A stretch of DNA of 64,000 nucleotides, taken from NCBI GenBank assembly GCA_026545225.1, contig CM048849.1, forward strand, positions 15,631,541-15,695,540, written 5' to 3'. This document shows, one piece after another, positions 1 through 9,535 of this stretch. A model generated the notes under the pieces. The model was not told the DNA's origin. It saw only the letters and a program-made list of their open reading frames with translations, and did no database searches. Made by a program: the position numbers and the translations under genes. This DNA is from Cornus controversa (taxonomy: Eukaryota; Streptophyta; Magnoliopsida; Cornales; Cornaceae). The first letter of the stretch is position 1; every line of letters begins with the position of its first letter.

Positions 1-172
1 TTAATCCTTTTAGATGCCCGCTATGTGGTATACCTAAAATCAAGAAATTTGAGCAATAAGAACAAAATATATACAAAAAGAATGAAAGAATTTCTAGCCT
101 AAGAATTAAACCAGATTTAATTTTTCAATGGCGACAATTACACCGTAGTCCCCGGCAACGGCGCCAAAATTT
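1..172 (-). mobile_element. Internal 5' leader of an Athila/Tat-like Ty3/gypsy element (continues left of window)
   Basis: Read on the minus strand, this piece follows directly after the LTR at 173-1581 and begins with a primer binding site. The element body therefore lies to the left, outside the window. The rest is AT-rich leader without a reading frame. The assignment rests on the LTR-PBS junction and on likeness to the leader next to the LTR at 22338-23714. Confidence 0.75.
149..166 (-). other. Primer binding site, tRNA-Asp type
   Basis: The plus strand reads TCCCCGGCAACGGCGCCA, which is the 3' end of plant tRNA-Asp including the terminal CCA, so the minus strand is an 18-nt complement to that tRNA. 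It lies six bases inside the LTR edge at 173. Priming by tRNA-Asp is typical of the Athila/Tat group of Ty3/gypsy elements. This is an uninterrupted copy; the one at 22316-22332 is decayed. Confidence 0.9.
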
Positions 173-1581
173 TGATGTGGCTAAACTCGAATTATATTGT
201 AAGCTTAATTTTGCCCTTTTTATCAAAATATAATTTAACCACTCGCAAGAGCACGAATCTTTGTAGATAAGGTTCTATATAGAGGGTATCGATCCCACGA
301 GGACTAGTCGCAATTGTCTTAAAGAAAGATTAATTCTACTTTAATCCTAAAAACAGCTTTTTGAATTTTTGTTTATAAACTATTGCATGAATATAATGAC
401 AATAAAATTAAAGAGTAAAGGATGGGAGAGAGAACTAGGGTTGGTTTCCACCACTAGCCATTCACATGTTCATAAGTGTAGCAAGCATGGGATTCATTAA
501 TTAAATGCCTAACAGTGTCATTAGGCTTGTGACCTCAATGACATATCAAAAGATCAATGTGTGTGCTAACCTATCATAATCCATCTTCAACAAGCATAGC
601 TCTTCAACCTAACTAACTACCTAATTACCCTACTCACTAAGTGAACCCTACATGCATCCAAACTACCTTGTCTTGGCATGGTCTATACAAGCAAACATCA
701 CACATTCATTTAAACACCATTATCTAGCCATCATTTCACTTCTTGTGGAATATGCAAATGTTGTGCATTCAAATGACACAATCTACTCTAAGACAAGAAT
801 AAACTCCATATCAAATGAATATATAGAAGAAATGTATTTGTGTACATGATCACTAGGCTAAATAATCAACATTTAATTACAAATCCCAAGTGCTACAAGA
901 AGGAACAAGTTTACATGGCTAGGGGTTGAAACCAACACCCTAGTATGGAAGTTAGTTGCTTATGGTTGCCTTGCACTCTTCTATTGATGGAGAAGATGAA
1001 GCTTCTTAGTCTGGTTCAGCTTCTTCTCCTCTCTCCCGAATGTCTCTCCTCTTGATGGTCTGATGTGTTGAGAGATATGAGGCTATTTTGTGCTTTTAGG
1101 CTTCCTTTTCAACCTTGGGGGCCCACCATATATATATATATATCAATATATACATCTCTTATATCAAGAAGGTCCCCAAGGGTCTTGTTCAAGTCAGACA
1201 ATCCCCTTAAGTCGTGTAAAAAGGGGAATTTTGTTGCAAGTGGGAGAGCAGGTGAGCAAGTGACCAAGTGGGTTCTGCAGAATCTCGATCAATCGAGATT
1301 GGATCTCGATTGATCGAGATTTCGATCAATCGAAATGAGATCTCAATCAATCGAGATTTCGATTAATCGAGATCAACATCTCGATTGATCGAGATGCCTT
1401 TGGCTGCAATTTTTGATTTTTCTCTTGAACTGCAAAAAGCCTCAAACTTTCCTCCATTTATTCCAAGACCTGCAATACATCAAAAATACAAAAATACCGT
1501 AAACATATCTCGGTAAACGCAAAAACGGAACTAACATATGCAATAAAGAGGGTTCAAATGCATAAAATTGAACACTTATCA
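173..1581 (-). mobile_element. Athila-like 5' LTR, 1409 bp
   Basis: The plus strand starts TGATGTGG and ends CTTATCA, giving the TGAT...ATCA ends of an LTR. The tRNA-Asp primer site adjoins the left edge, so this is the 5' LTR of a minus-strand element. Related LTRs lie at 4581-6073, 6216-7637 and 22338-23714; all share a CG/TA-rich start, a 'gatcccac(g/a)gagactac'-like block and an end near 'aacacttatca'. A dinucleotide AT run is at about 1126-1143. A block of six inverted repeats lies at 1281-1395. No target duplication can be checked because the other LTR is outside the window. Confidence 0.85.
1281..1395. repeat. Block of six near-palindromes, core TCGATTGATCGA / TCGATCAATCGA
   Basis: Six 18-20 bp units occur in 115 bp: 1281-1300, 1302-1320, 1319-1336, 1340-1357, 1356-1373 and 1378-1395. 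Each has TCGAT/ATCGA arms around a TG or CA centre and is flanked by AT(C/T) and GAT/AAT. Both orientations occur. The same motif class fills the unrelated solo LTR next door at 3659-3893. Confidence 0.85.
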
Positions 1582-1757
1582 ACAAAAGCACAAGGGAAGA
1601 TCCAAATTCTCTATTTAATTACGGAATTAGACACTGAATTTTTGTAACAAACCATGGCAAAATTTCATTAAACATACGAAAAGGGTGGAACAATTATAGG
1701 CAAAATTAATGTACCCGCAAAATTATATAAGGGGAGGAAAGTAAATGAGAAAGGCAT
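1582..1757. other. Unassigned AT-rich sequence
   Basis: Flank between the Athila-like LTR and the solo LTR at 1758. Together with 4408-4580 it formed one stretch before the solo LTR inserted. I see no reading frame or repeat in it. Its last five bases, GGCAT, are the left target duplication of that LTR. Confidence 0.5.
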
Positions 1758-2120
1758 TGTAGAGACCGGAACCAAATTTGACCAGTTTTCAAAAAAATTT
1801 CATCATTTTTGCTATAAATGCATTTCGAATGATGTTTTGGATGTTTCGAGAGTGGAAAACATGTTTGGAAAGATGTTATGAGGTTTTTGGAAGTTTTTGA
1901 AAAAATTGGAGAAGTTTGACTTTTTGGTCAAACAGGGGCCCGGGATGCGGTCCACGTGGGTCCGAAAATCTGGAAAATAATTATTTTTGATTTTGAGTGT
2001 AACGAAATATTTAATGATTTAAAGAAGCGATTTTGAGGCCGTAGGAGTTTTCAAAATCGAAAAAGGAGCCCGGGAAGGTACGTTAAGTGACTTGGGGGCA
2101 TTTTGGTCTTTTGGCACCCC

Positions 2121-2220
2121 AGATATTATAAATTTCTAGGGCTGAGATATCTCAGCCATTTCTCACAGCTCTCTCTCTCTCTAAATCTCTCCCACTTCAT
2201 CCCTTCACCTTCTCTCTACA
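2121..2220 (+). promoter_or_regulatory. Presumed LTR promoter with perfect 18-bp palindrome
   Basis: AGATATTATAAATTT (TATA-like) is followed by the perfect palindrome GGCTGAGATATCTCAGCC at 2140-2157 and then a pyrimidine-rich tract with CT repeats, typical of a plant retroelement start region. The other long LTRs have a different palindrome at the equivalent place. The promoter role is inferred from position and composition. Confidence 0.5.
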
Positions 2221-3658
2221 TTTCGGGTGCATTCGGCTTGGATTCGTGATTCGCTGAAGAAGAAAAGTGTGTAGGGGACGGCTAGGGCTTCGGTTTGAAC
2301 CGAACAAACTCGTGTTTCGGCAAGGTGGAACCTGCTAGAAATTTTGATAAGTGCTTGGATAGCTTCCAATTTCGAGGTAGGGGTGTTTCTTCTCTTCTAG
2401 TTGTCGATTCTAGGGTTTTGGGTGGTTCAAAGAGGTTTTCGGTTGAGTTTGTATGTGAGAGAGATGGGCAAGGGGCTGAATTTTTATATTTCCTCTTCCC
2501 TTGTGATTATGCATGCTAGATAGATCCATCTTGATGAATATATGATGTGTGGGTTGAATATGTGCAAAGTGTGCAAAATGAGAGCATGATTAGCTATATT
2601 GTGTATTATATGCATATGTAGGTTATGTGTATTTTGGGGTGAAATCATATGATTATATGTTGGTTGTGTGTGTGTATAAATGTTGAATGCATGTTAGGTT
2701 ATTTTATAGCAAGTGTGTGCATTGTTGAAGCATGATCAAAATGTGCTAGGTTGTGGTTTGTAAGCATATGAGAGTGATATGCATGCCTTATGACATGTAT
2801 GTCACCATGTGTTGTTTTGAATGTTAGAATGCATGCTAGACTTGTTATAGCAATGATATGCATTGAAAAGCATGATATATGAACGAGTGCATTCATACTT
2901 GAATTGTATGTTGTCGTGTGCATGAAAGCATTTTACATGCCATGTAGTGAGGGACATGTAGGTCGGTGTCGGGTCAGCACCTAGGAGGGGAGGGGCATCT
3001 CTACTGAGCCGCAGTGTTGCTCACCCCGCTCCCCCAAACATTTTTTTTTTAGGTAAGAAGCCGAGAATGGATGAAAAGAGCTTGCTTCCTTACTTGGAGC
3101 ATTCTGGTGCATTTTGGGGATCTTTTGAGATATATGTATGGATTATGTTTTTGGGCTATCCATGCCGGCATGTGGCATGTGGATTATGTTGATTTATAGT
3201 TCCATTCACGGTATATGTAACTTGTATATTCATTTGAATCCTTATGTGTATGGTTTCATGGATTTTACATGAATTTGGAGCTTAAATGGATGAATGTATC
3301 CTTTTTGTCTTTTATATCTTGAACTCTTGGATATGAAGGTTTTGAAGAGTGGATTTATATTGGAATCACGGTTGTAGGATTTCGATGTGTGAGTTAGGTT
3401 GTATGTATGAGTTGATGAATATGATCTTTGGAAAATGAGGATGGTTTATGCACATGAATTTTATGTGCATTGAGAATTTAGGATGAGTTTTCTATGATTA
3501 TACAAGATTTGAGATTCAAATGTGTAGGTTGATGTGTGAGTATGATATTATATCATTGGGGGATGATTTATATATTTTATGAATGATCCAAGGTAGTTTG
3601 GTTGAGATTTGAGTTCAAATGGATCTTGTATAGGTGTTTTGGAATTGCTGGGAAGTGC

Positions 3659-3893
3659 ATTTCGATCAATCGAAATGTCCATTTCGATTGATCGAAACTC
3701 CCATTTCGATTGATCGAAATGGTTGCAAAATCTGAGTGTTTTTGAGGTCCAGAATGGGGTAATTTCGATCAATCAAAGTCCCCATTTCAATTGATCGAAA
3801 TAATGCAGGTCCAAGGTACCGAGAGAGTGTTATTTTCGATTGATGGGGTCAAAATCTCGATTGATCGAGATGCCAATCTCGATTGATCGAGAT
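3659..3893. repeat. Block of eight near-palindromes, TTTCGATTGATCGAAA and TCTCGATTGATCGAGA
   Basis: Units begin at 3659, 3681, 3703, 3761, 3784, 3833, 3854 and 3876. The first six use TTTCG...CGAAA arms (two are partly decayed); the last two use TCTCG...CGAGA. The frame around them, for example 'ttactattcaca' just after the last unit, is shared with the LTR at 56412-59385, where the motif cores differ. Confidence 0.85.
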
Positions 3894-4407
3894 TACTATT
3901 CACAGCTTTTTCCAAAACTTCATTTCGACGTAATTTCCTCGTTCTAGATCGGAATTGAGTGTGGTTTTTTTGAACTTGAGTAGTTTTGAATTCTCTATCC
4001 AATGGTATAAGCCTCAGTTTCAGATTCCAAACACAGAAGTTTTTGAGGCTCAAAAGTGAGTGATTCTCAAAGGTGTGGACAAGTAAATGCTCACTAAGGT
4101 GTATGATTCAATGTAAGGCCCATGGGGATTGGTTGAGGTAGTGTTGTGTGAATTTATATGCAACAATTAAGTTAAGCTTCCATTATAAATAAGTGTAATG
4201 AGGGTTCACTGGATTTAAATGGACAGTTAACCTCCGGTCTTCCGAGAGTGGGGAAATCGGGGCGTTATGGCATGGTATCAAGGATAGATACTATCGTATG
4301 AGTGTGCTTTTGATAGTTCATGGGGTTGAGTGACCAGGTTCACACTCGGGATTCGAGGTCGGTCCGGAGAAGTCTCGGCAGTCCAGATTCCGGGGCGTGA
4401 CAGGCAT

Positions 4408-4580
4408 CACTTCTAAAATAAGAAAAATAAAGAGAGATTTCTTCTAAGTGTGGTGACAATTTTTCTGCACCTACAAGTATGCACCTTGGCAAAGTGCATA
4501 AGTTTTATTAAATGCTTATTGACTGAACAGAAAGTAGTCAAGTGGATTAATAAATATTCAAATTTTAATTTGGATTGAGG
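4408..4580. other. Unassigned AT-rich sequence
   Basis: Flank right of the solo LTR, continuous with 1582-1757 before that insertion. It has no reading frame and I recognise no repeat. It ends where the Athila-like LTR at 4581 begins; that edge is set by similarity to other LTR ends and has no visible target duplication. Confidence 0.4.
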
Positions 4581-6073
4581 TGATCCGTTAGTAAGTGTAT
4601 CAATTAAATTACCACACTTCGCAATAAAACGAATTCCTTACATAATAAGGCTATTGAAAGGGGTGTCGAACCTCAATGTCTATGGTCTGAGTGAGTTGGA
4701 TGTCCAGAATCAATTCTAATTAAATTTTAAAGAAAAGAATTCTAATTTTTATAAGTAAATTAACTAAAGAAGCAATTAAAATAAAATAAGAGAAACTAGA
4801 GAGTGTAAAAAATATGAGATTAAGCTAGGGTTATTGATTTCACCATTAACTTCACAAGCAATGGCCAATTGAACTAACTATGGGGAATTATACCATGCAT
4901 AAGTGGTGTCAGCGTCTATAAGCTCACCTTCATCTGTCAAGAAGATAGCATATGATTAAGGCTAAGTCATGGACTATCTTCGATTGCCATTGGCCATTTG
5001 CCAAACTACTCTACTCTAGGGTGTAGTATGGTCCATCTTCTCTAGGCATAATCCATCAAAGCTTTTAATGATATATTCAGTGATTACCATTGTGTAATAA
5101 TCGCTCTCATAATCATAAAAAATAAGAGAGATTGAGTTCAACAACAATAATAAAGTATCTAAGACAAGATAAGAAATTATTGAAACTAAATTTATAAGAA
5201 TTTTATTGCTCAATTCTATAAGAAGAATCCTCTAAATTACACAATCTATGCATGAATAAAAAAATCCCCAATAATTAGAACAATGAAACCATTGATGCTT
5301 AGTTAGGGCTACATTAAAACCCTAATGGATGACTAGCTGCTCATGGTAGAAGAGATTGCTTCAACTGTTGAGGAAGAAGGCGTCATCTTCATGAAATACA
5401 CACAAGACTTCGTTCTCCAATGGTTGTTCACTCCAAAGCTCTACAAATTTTGTTCAATTCTCCTCCAAAGTGTTTCCAAAACTCTCTCACCAAACGACCT
5501 CTAATTCCTCACTTTTAAACCCCCAAGAGAATACATAAAGTCCTAACCCAATTAGGAGATAATTGGGGTTTCTCGCAGCACTAAACAGATGGATTTTTCT
5601 TCTGACATTCAGCCCAACGTTTAGCCCACTAGAAGTCTGATTCACAAAATTTTTGTGAAATACAAAAGTGTCCAAAATCAAATTTCATTTAACTTAATGT
5701 GGAATTAAGTCGAATTGACGCTCGAAAATATAACTTTTGAGCTATTCTCCAAAATAGGATTAAAACTGTATTATGCGCAGAATTGGGCTCCGGCTCGTAA
5801 TCCCCTTAAGCAGTTATAATTCTCTTGGACCACTTCCTTGGGCTGATTTAAGTTAAAATATGGAGTTGAATGGATCCATTTGATATAGGCTTCATCTAAC
5901 CCTCTTGAATCTTATCTTTAAAAGCCCAAAATCATGGTTTTAATTGAACTAATCATTAAGGTCCTGAAAATACAGAAAACACAAAAACGAAGTAAAACCA
6001 CAAATAATCTATCACTAAGAGAATAAAATATGCAAATTAAGAGGCTAGAATGCATAACATTCAACGCCGATCA
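4581..6073 (-). mobile_element. Athila-like 3' LTR, diverged copy
   Basis: On the plus strand it starts TGATCCGTTAG and ends CGCCGATCA. It shares the start block ('aacgaattcc', 'aaggct', 'gtcgaacct') and the end block ('catAACATTCAACgccgatca') with the LTRs at 6216 and 22338. A polypurine tract complement ('cacccccaaaatta') follows at 6074, so it is the 3' LTR of a minus-strand copy whose body lay to the right. The left edge is set by similarity only. Confidence 0.7.
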
Positions 6074-6215
6074 CACCCCCAAAATTACATATTGCTAGTC
6101 CCTTAGCAATAGAACAAAATAAAACTAAAACAATGGAAATGAACTAAACACTAACTAAACTACCCCTAGGTTCCCCCTAGTGGATGAGTTATAGTCTCAT
6201 GAGGGTTTCCAGAAA
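6074..6215 (-). mobile_element. 3' stub of an Athila-like internal region, with polypurine tract
   Basis: A PPT complement at about 6074-6086 is followed by 'tattgctagtcccttagcaat' and a 'cccctag...tggatgagt...tctcatgagggtt' stretch. The same order occurs at 7638-7810 beside the next LTR. The stub stops at 6215, where the element at 6216 starts, as expected if one copy inserted into the 3' end of another. Confidence 0.65.
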
Positions 6216-7637
6216 TGATACCCACTATTGTGTGCGGTGAACTTTCGTAATTTATAATTAACTACTCCCAATAGAACGAATCCTTGAAGGATAAGGCTCT
6301 AAGTTGAGGGTGTTGATCCCACAGAGACTACGTAGAAATAATTCGCTAAAGATTGAGGGTTGGTTCTTCTTTAAATCACAACCGGGTGTTGGTTGTTTTC
6401 TTACTTTACTTTAAAAGTATAAAAGATAATTAAAATACGAAGTTTGAGAGAAGAGTAAATGACTAGAGTTGAGACTTCATCACTAACCTCGTAATATGCC
6501 ACACTTATAATAAATTGGGGGAATCATGCAATTGTGGACTAAGTGGTACAAACAGCTTGTGGCCTACAATGCTGCCATTAAGAGGATACATACACCTTAA
6601 ACTACAATAATCCATCTTCGATATGTGTAAATTTTCTACCAACCTACTTACCTAAATACCTAATTAACTAAGTGTAGCTAATTTACCATCTCTTAGCATG
6701 GACTATGCAAATCTAGCTATACATGTTATAGTGAAAACTAGTCTCAAGCCATCACTTATAATCCTTGTGAAACTTACAAGTGTTTGAAGATCATGTGGGA
6801 AAAGTAAGCATTCTAAGATAAGAAAGATAAATTACTCACATGAACATGAAGAATTTGTAAAAATATATTGATATAAGGTTCAAGGCAAGAGACATATACA
6901 CAAAATACATAAAAATCCCCAATTCATTGAAGTTAGAACATATTTACAAGACTAGGGTTTGTCAAAACCCTAGAGAAGGATTAGTTGATCATGGTGGGCT
7001 GGAAGCACTCCATAGACAGAGATGATCCCATGCTCAAAATGGTCTTCAAGGCCTTACAAAGCCCTCTTTGGAGCTTTCCCTCTCTAGAACTTCACTTTCT
7101 CTCTCTAGAATTCTATATATGCTCTCTATTATAAGAATTGTGATATATATATTTATTACATATTTCCTAGATATATATCTGATTTGAGGCTCAAAATATT
7201 ATAGAAATTCTGTTCAAGGCTTTATCTAAGCAAAAGTGGACAAGTGGCAAATGAAAAAAATATCTACAGAAAAATATCTTCTGCAGTATTGGGCGATGCA
7301 TCGAAGTAGGGAGTTCGATGCATCGAAGCTGCAATGTATTGAAGTGGGCACTTCGATGCATCAATCTCTAATTCTTCTGCAGATCTTCACTCTTCAGTTT
7401 TTCGACTCCGGTCTCGACAAACCATTCACTATTCCTTGATATATACTTTCCATAAAGCACGATAGGAACTAGGAATGCATTCTTGAACTGATTAAGGAGT
7501 CAAATTGCGCCGAATTCTGCGTTTGAACCTAAAATCATCAAAAACATAAAACACGTAAAAACTATACAATATATGTAGATATGGGATTAAAATGCATAAG
7601 TAAAGGTGCGAGAATGTATAACATTCAACACTTATCA
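6216..7637 (-). mobile_element. 3' LTR of the Athila-like element, 1422 bp
   Basis: It starts TGATACCCACT and ends ACACTTATCA on the plus strand, with a PPT complement directly to the right (CACACTCCCAAACTT). It contains four CTTCGATGCATCGAAG-type palindromes at 7293-7364. By eye it is clearly related to 22338-23714 but well diverged, so the element is old or the two LTRs come from different copies. Confidence 0.85.
7293..7364. repeat. Four palindromes of class CTTCGATGCATCGAAG
   Basis: Units are at 7293-7306, 7313-7328, 7331-7344 (decayed) and 7351-7364. The same class occurs inside the element at 13733-13903. The 5' LTR of the element has a different class at the matching place (23406-23444). 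Confidence 0.8.
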
Positions 7638-7652
7638 CACTCCCAAACTTAG
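7638..7652 (-). other. Polypurine tract
   Basis: The minus strand reads AAGTTTGGGAGTGTG directly before the TGATAAGT start of the 3' LTR. That is the place and composition of the second-strand primer of an LTR retrotransposon. A similar tract precedes the LTR ending at 6073. Confidence 0.8.
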
Positions 7653-9293
7653 ATATTGCTAGTCCTTTAGTAATACAAAAAGAAATAAAATAGCGCAACT
7701 ACTCTACTTTCGCTTTCGTGGGAAACACGGCTGCATTTAGCAAATACAACAAGCCTTTTTAACCCCTAGACACGTCTGGTGGACGAGTGAAGTCTCATTG
7801 GGTTTAACATGCTTCTTAAACTTACAAAAATATGCAAAATGGTGGTTTGTTTAGTCATCATCTAGAGAAGAGTGATATCCCAATTGACGTTCAAAATGAC
7901 AGATGCGACAAGTATTATGTTATATGGACATCAATAGATATAAACCATTGAAAATTAGCATTAGGCGACAGTCCCCACATAATGGTCAATTTGAAACACA
8001 TACAAGTGCATACCCTAAAATCCTCTTTGAAAAGTGAACATACATTTAAATGCGTGATTTATTGTCATTAATGGAGAAAAAAAAAAAGAACATCCCTCTT
8101 AAAAGAACTAACCATTCGAAACAAATCACGAAAGCATAATGTTAACTGTAAAAATATTTACAAACACTTACGCACAATCGACTGTGCAATGCCTAAGTCC
8201 TTTAAGCTTTCTAGTAAGCCCATGTAGTAGTGTTGTGTGAATGACTCCCAAATCGAACGATTTTTTAGGGCATTGGGTAAAGAAGCACCCCTCGGACTTA
8301 ATAACAGAGCTCACTAAGCTACAAACTTAAACTAGCCAATTATTTCTTTATTGCTCAACCTTGCACACTTTTTAGACACGAGCACTCCACGCTTCTTGAG
8401 GCACAGAGGCCCAGTTTAATGAGTGAGAAGGCTTATTGCCAATTTTTTTTTCTTCAATTTTTCTTTTCAATTTTTTTTTTAGCTTTTGATTTTTTCTAAA
8501 GCAATTTGTTCTTCAAGTTATTCCAATAAAGACAGATGTTTTTAAATTTTTCCATACGACGCATACCCTACAATTCAATGCATGTGTGCGTGTTTGTGCC
8601 GTTAAGGAAAAATTTAGGGAAAGATCGTACCATATTCAAAGACTAAACAAAAATGTAGACCGTTCTAACCTAACGCCTAACTTTCAAAAAGTTTGAGTAT
8701 TTTCGGATGTCAAAGCTCCTAATTACCAGATGTATTTATCGATGACATGATGGGTATCACATCCTCAACATGAAGGACATTGTCAAAAACATGAGATAAA
8801 AATGCAATATGCACAAATATGTGCAAAAATAATGTATGCAAGTGTATGATATTACACCCAAACTTGAATCAAACATTGTCCTCAATGTTTACTGAAAAGA
8901 ATTAGAACAATGTTACCCGCTGGTTAATGAGTTTCAAAGAGTCAAAACATCAACCGTGTTAGGGTAATGGGTACAAGGGTACGTGGGTATGCATCAGACA
9001 TGTGGGGCATCAAAACCTACACAAGTACAACTACATACCAGTATAACATACACTCAAAGGAAAATAATAATAATAAAGGATGGAAATAATATGTAAAGAC
9101 AAAGTAAAACTGATAATATTCCATGAATTCAAACATGTGTGAGTACATACACTAGAATTTATAGAATACAAAAAAATTGCTTTATAAAGCAACAAAAGAG
9201 AGTGCCAACAAAGCACTAAACAGTTCTATGATTGTAACTACATAAAAACATAACTGATATAAAAATAAGAATACAGAAATAAGAAAACTATAA
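7653..9293 (-). mobile_element. 3' untranslated region of the Athila-like element
   Basis: About 1.6 kb between the downstream ORF and the PPT has no supported coding region. It holds T-rich runs near 8440-8500 and the 'cccctag...ggacgagtgaagtctcattgggttt' stretch shared with 6150-6210. Long 3' UTRs are usual in Athila-type elements. Confidence 0.6.
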
Positions 9294-9535
9294 CTAATGC
9301 TGAGGAGGCGGTGATGATGATGCAGAAGTAGATGCAAAAGGATCCATGACATGAGATCTACTAAATAGTCGTGCAAGATGGTCCTGCCCCTCCAAAATGG
9401 CGTGGACACTAGCACTAAGAGCATCCAAATGCTCCTCAGTCTGTCTCCGATGCTCAGCAGCCACATATCGCTCCTTTATAACAGCCTGGCACTGCATATC
9501 AAAATCTGTCTCAAAAGACGCCAAATCGGCGATCA
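9294..9535 (-). pseudogene. Downstream ORF of the Athila-like element, C-terminal part
   Basis: The minus-strand frame runs into a stop at 9294-9296 and encodes about 80 residues, charged and then Ser/Pro-rich, ending FASTSASSSPPPQH. A helix-like stretch (KERYVAAEHRRQTEEHLDAL) may form a coiled coil. The frame continues upstream at 12245 once the solo LTR and one copy of its GATCA duplication are removed. The product is the poorly characterised protein encoded after pol in Athila-type elements, at the position called env-like; no function is shown by the sequence. Confidence 0.55.

Larger units (their letters stand above)
1758..4402 (+). mobile_element. Solo LTR, long Tekay/Del-like family, TSD GGCAT
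   Basis: The sequence begins TGTAGAGACCGG and ends GGGGCGTGACA, and is flanked on both sides by GGCAT (1753-1757 and 4403-4407), a perfect 5-bp target duplication. There is no internal region, so it is a solo LTR of 2645 bp left by LTR-LTR recombination. A TATA-like region lies at about 2121-2133, followed by a (CT)n-rich presumed start region (2166-2220). Relatives lie at 9536-12244, 26773-31238 and 56412-59385. The lineage name is inferred from LTR length and from the tRNA-Met primer site beside the copy at 26773; no protein links it directly. Confidence 0.92.

Noticed and set aside
1281-1395. CRISPR-like array of short palindromic repeats
   Set aside because: The spacers are not unique or of constant length, units overlap, both orientations occur, and the context is a plant LTR.
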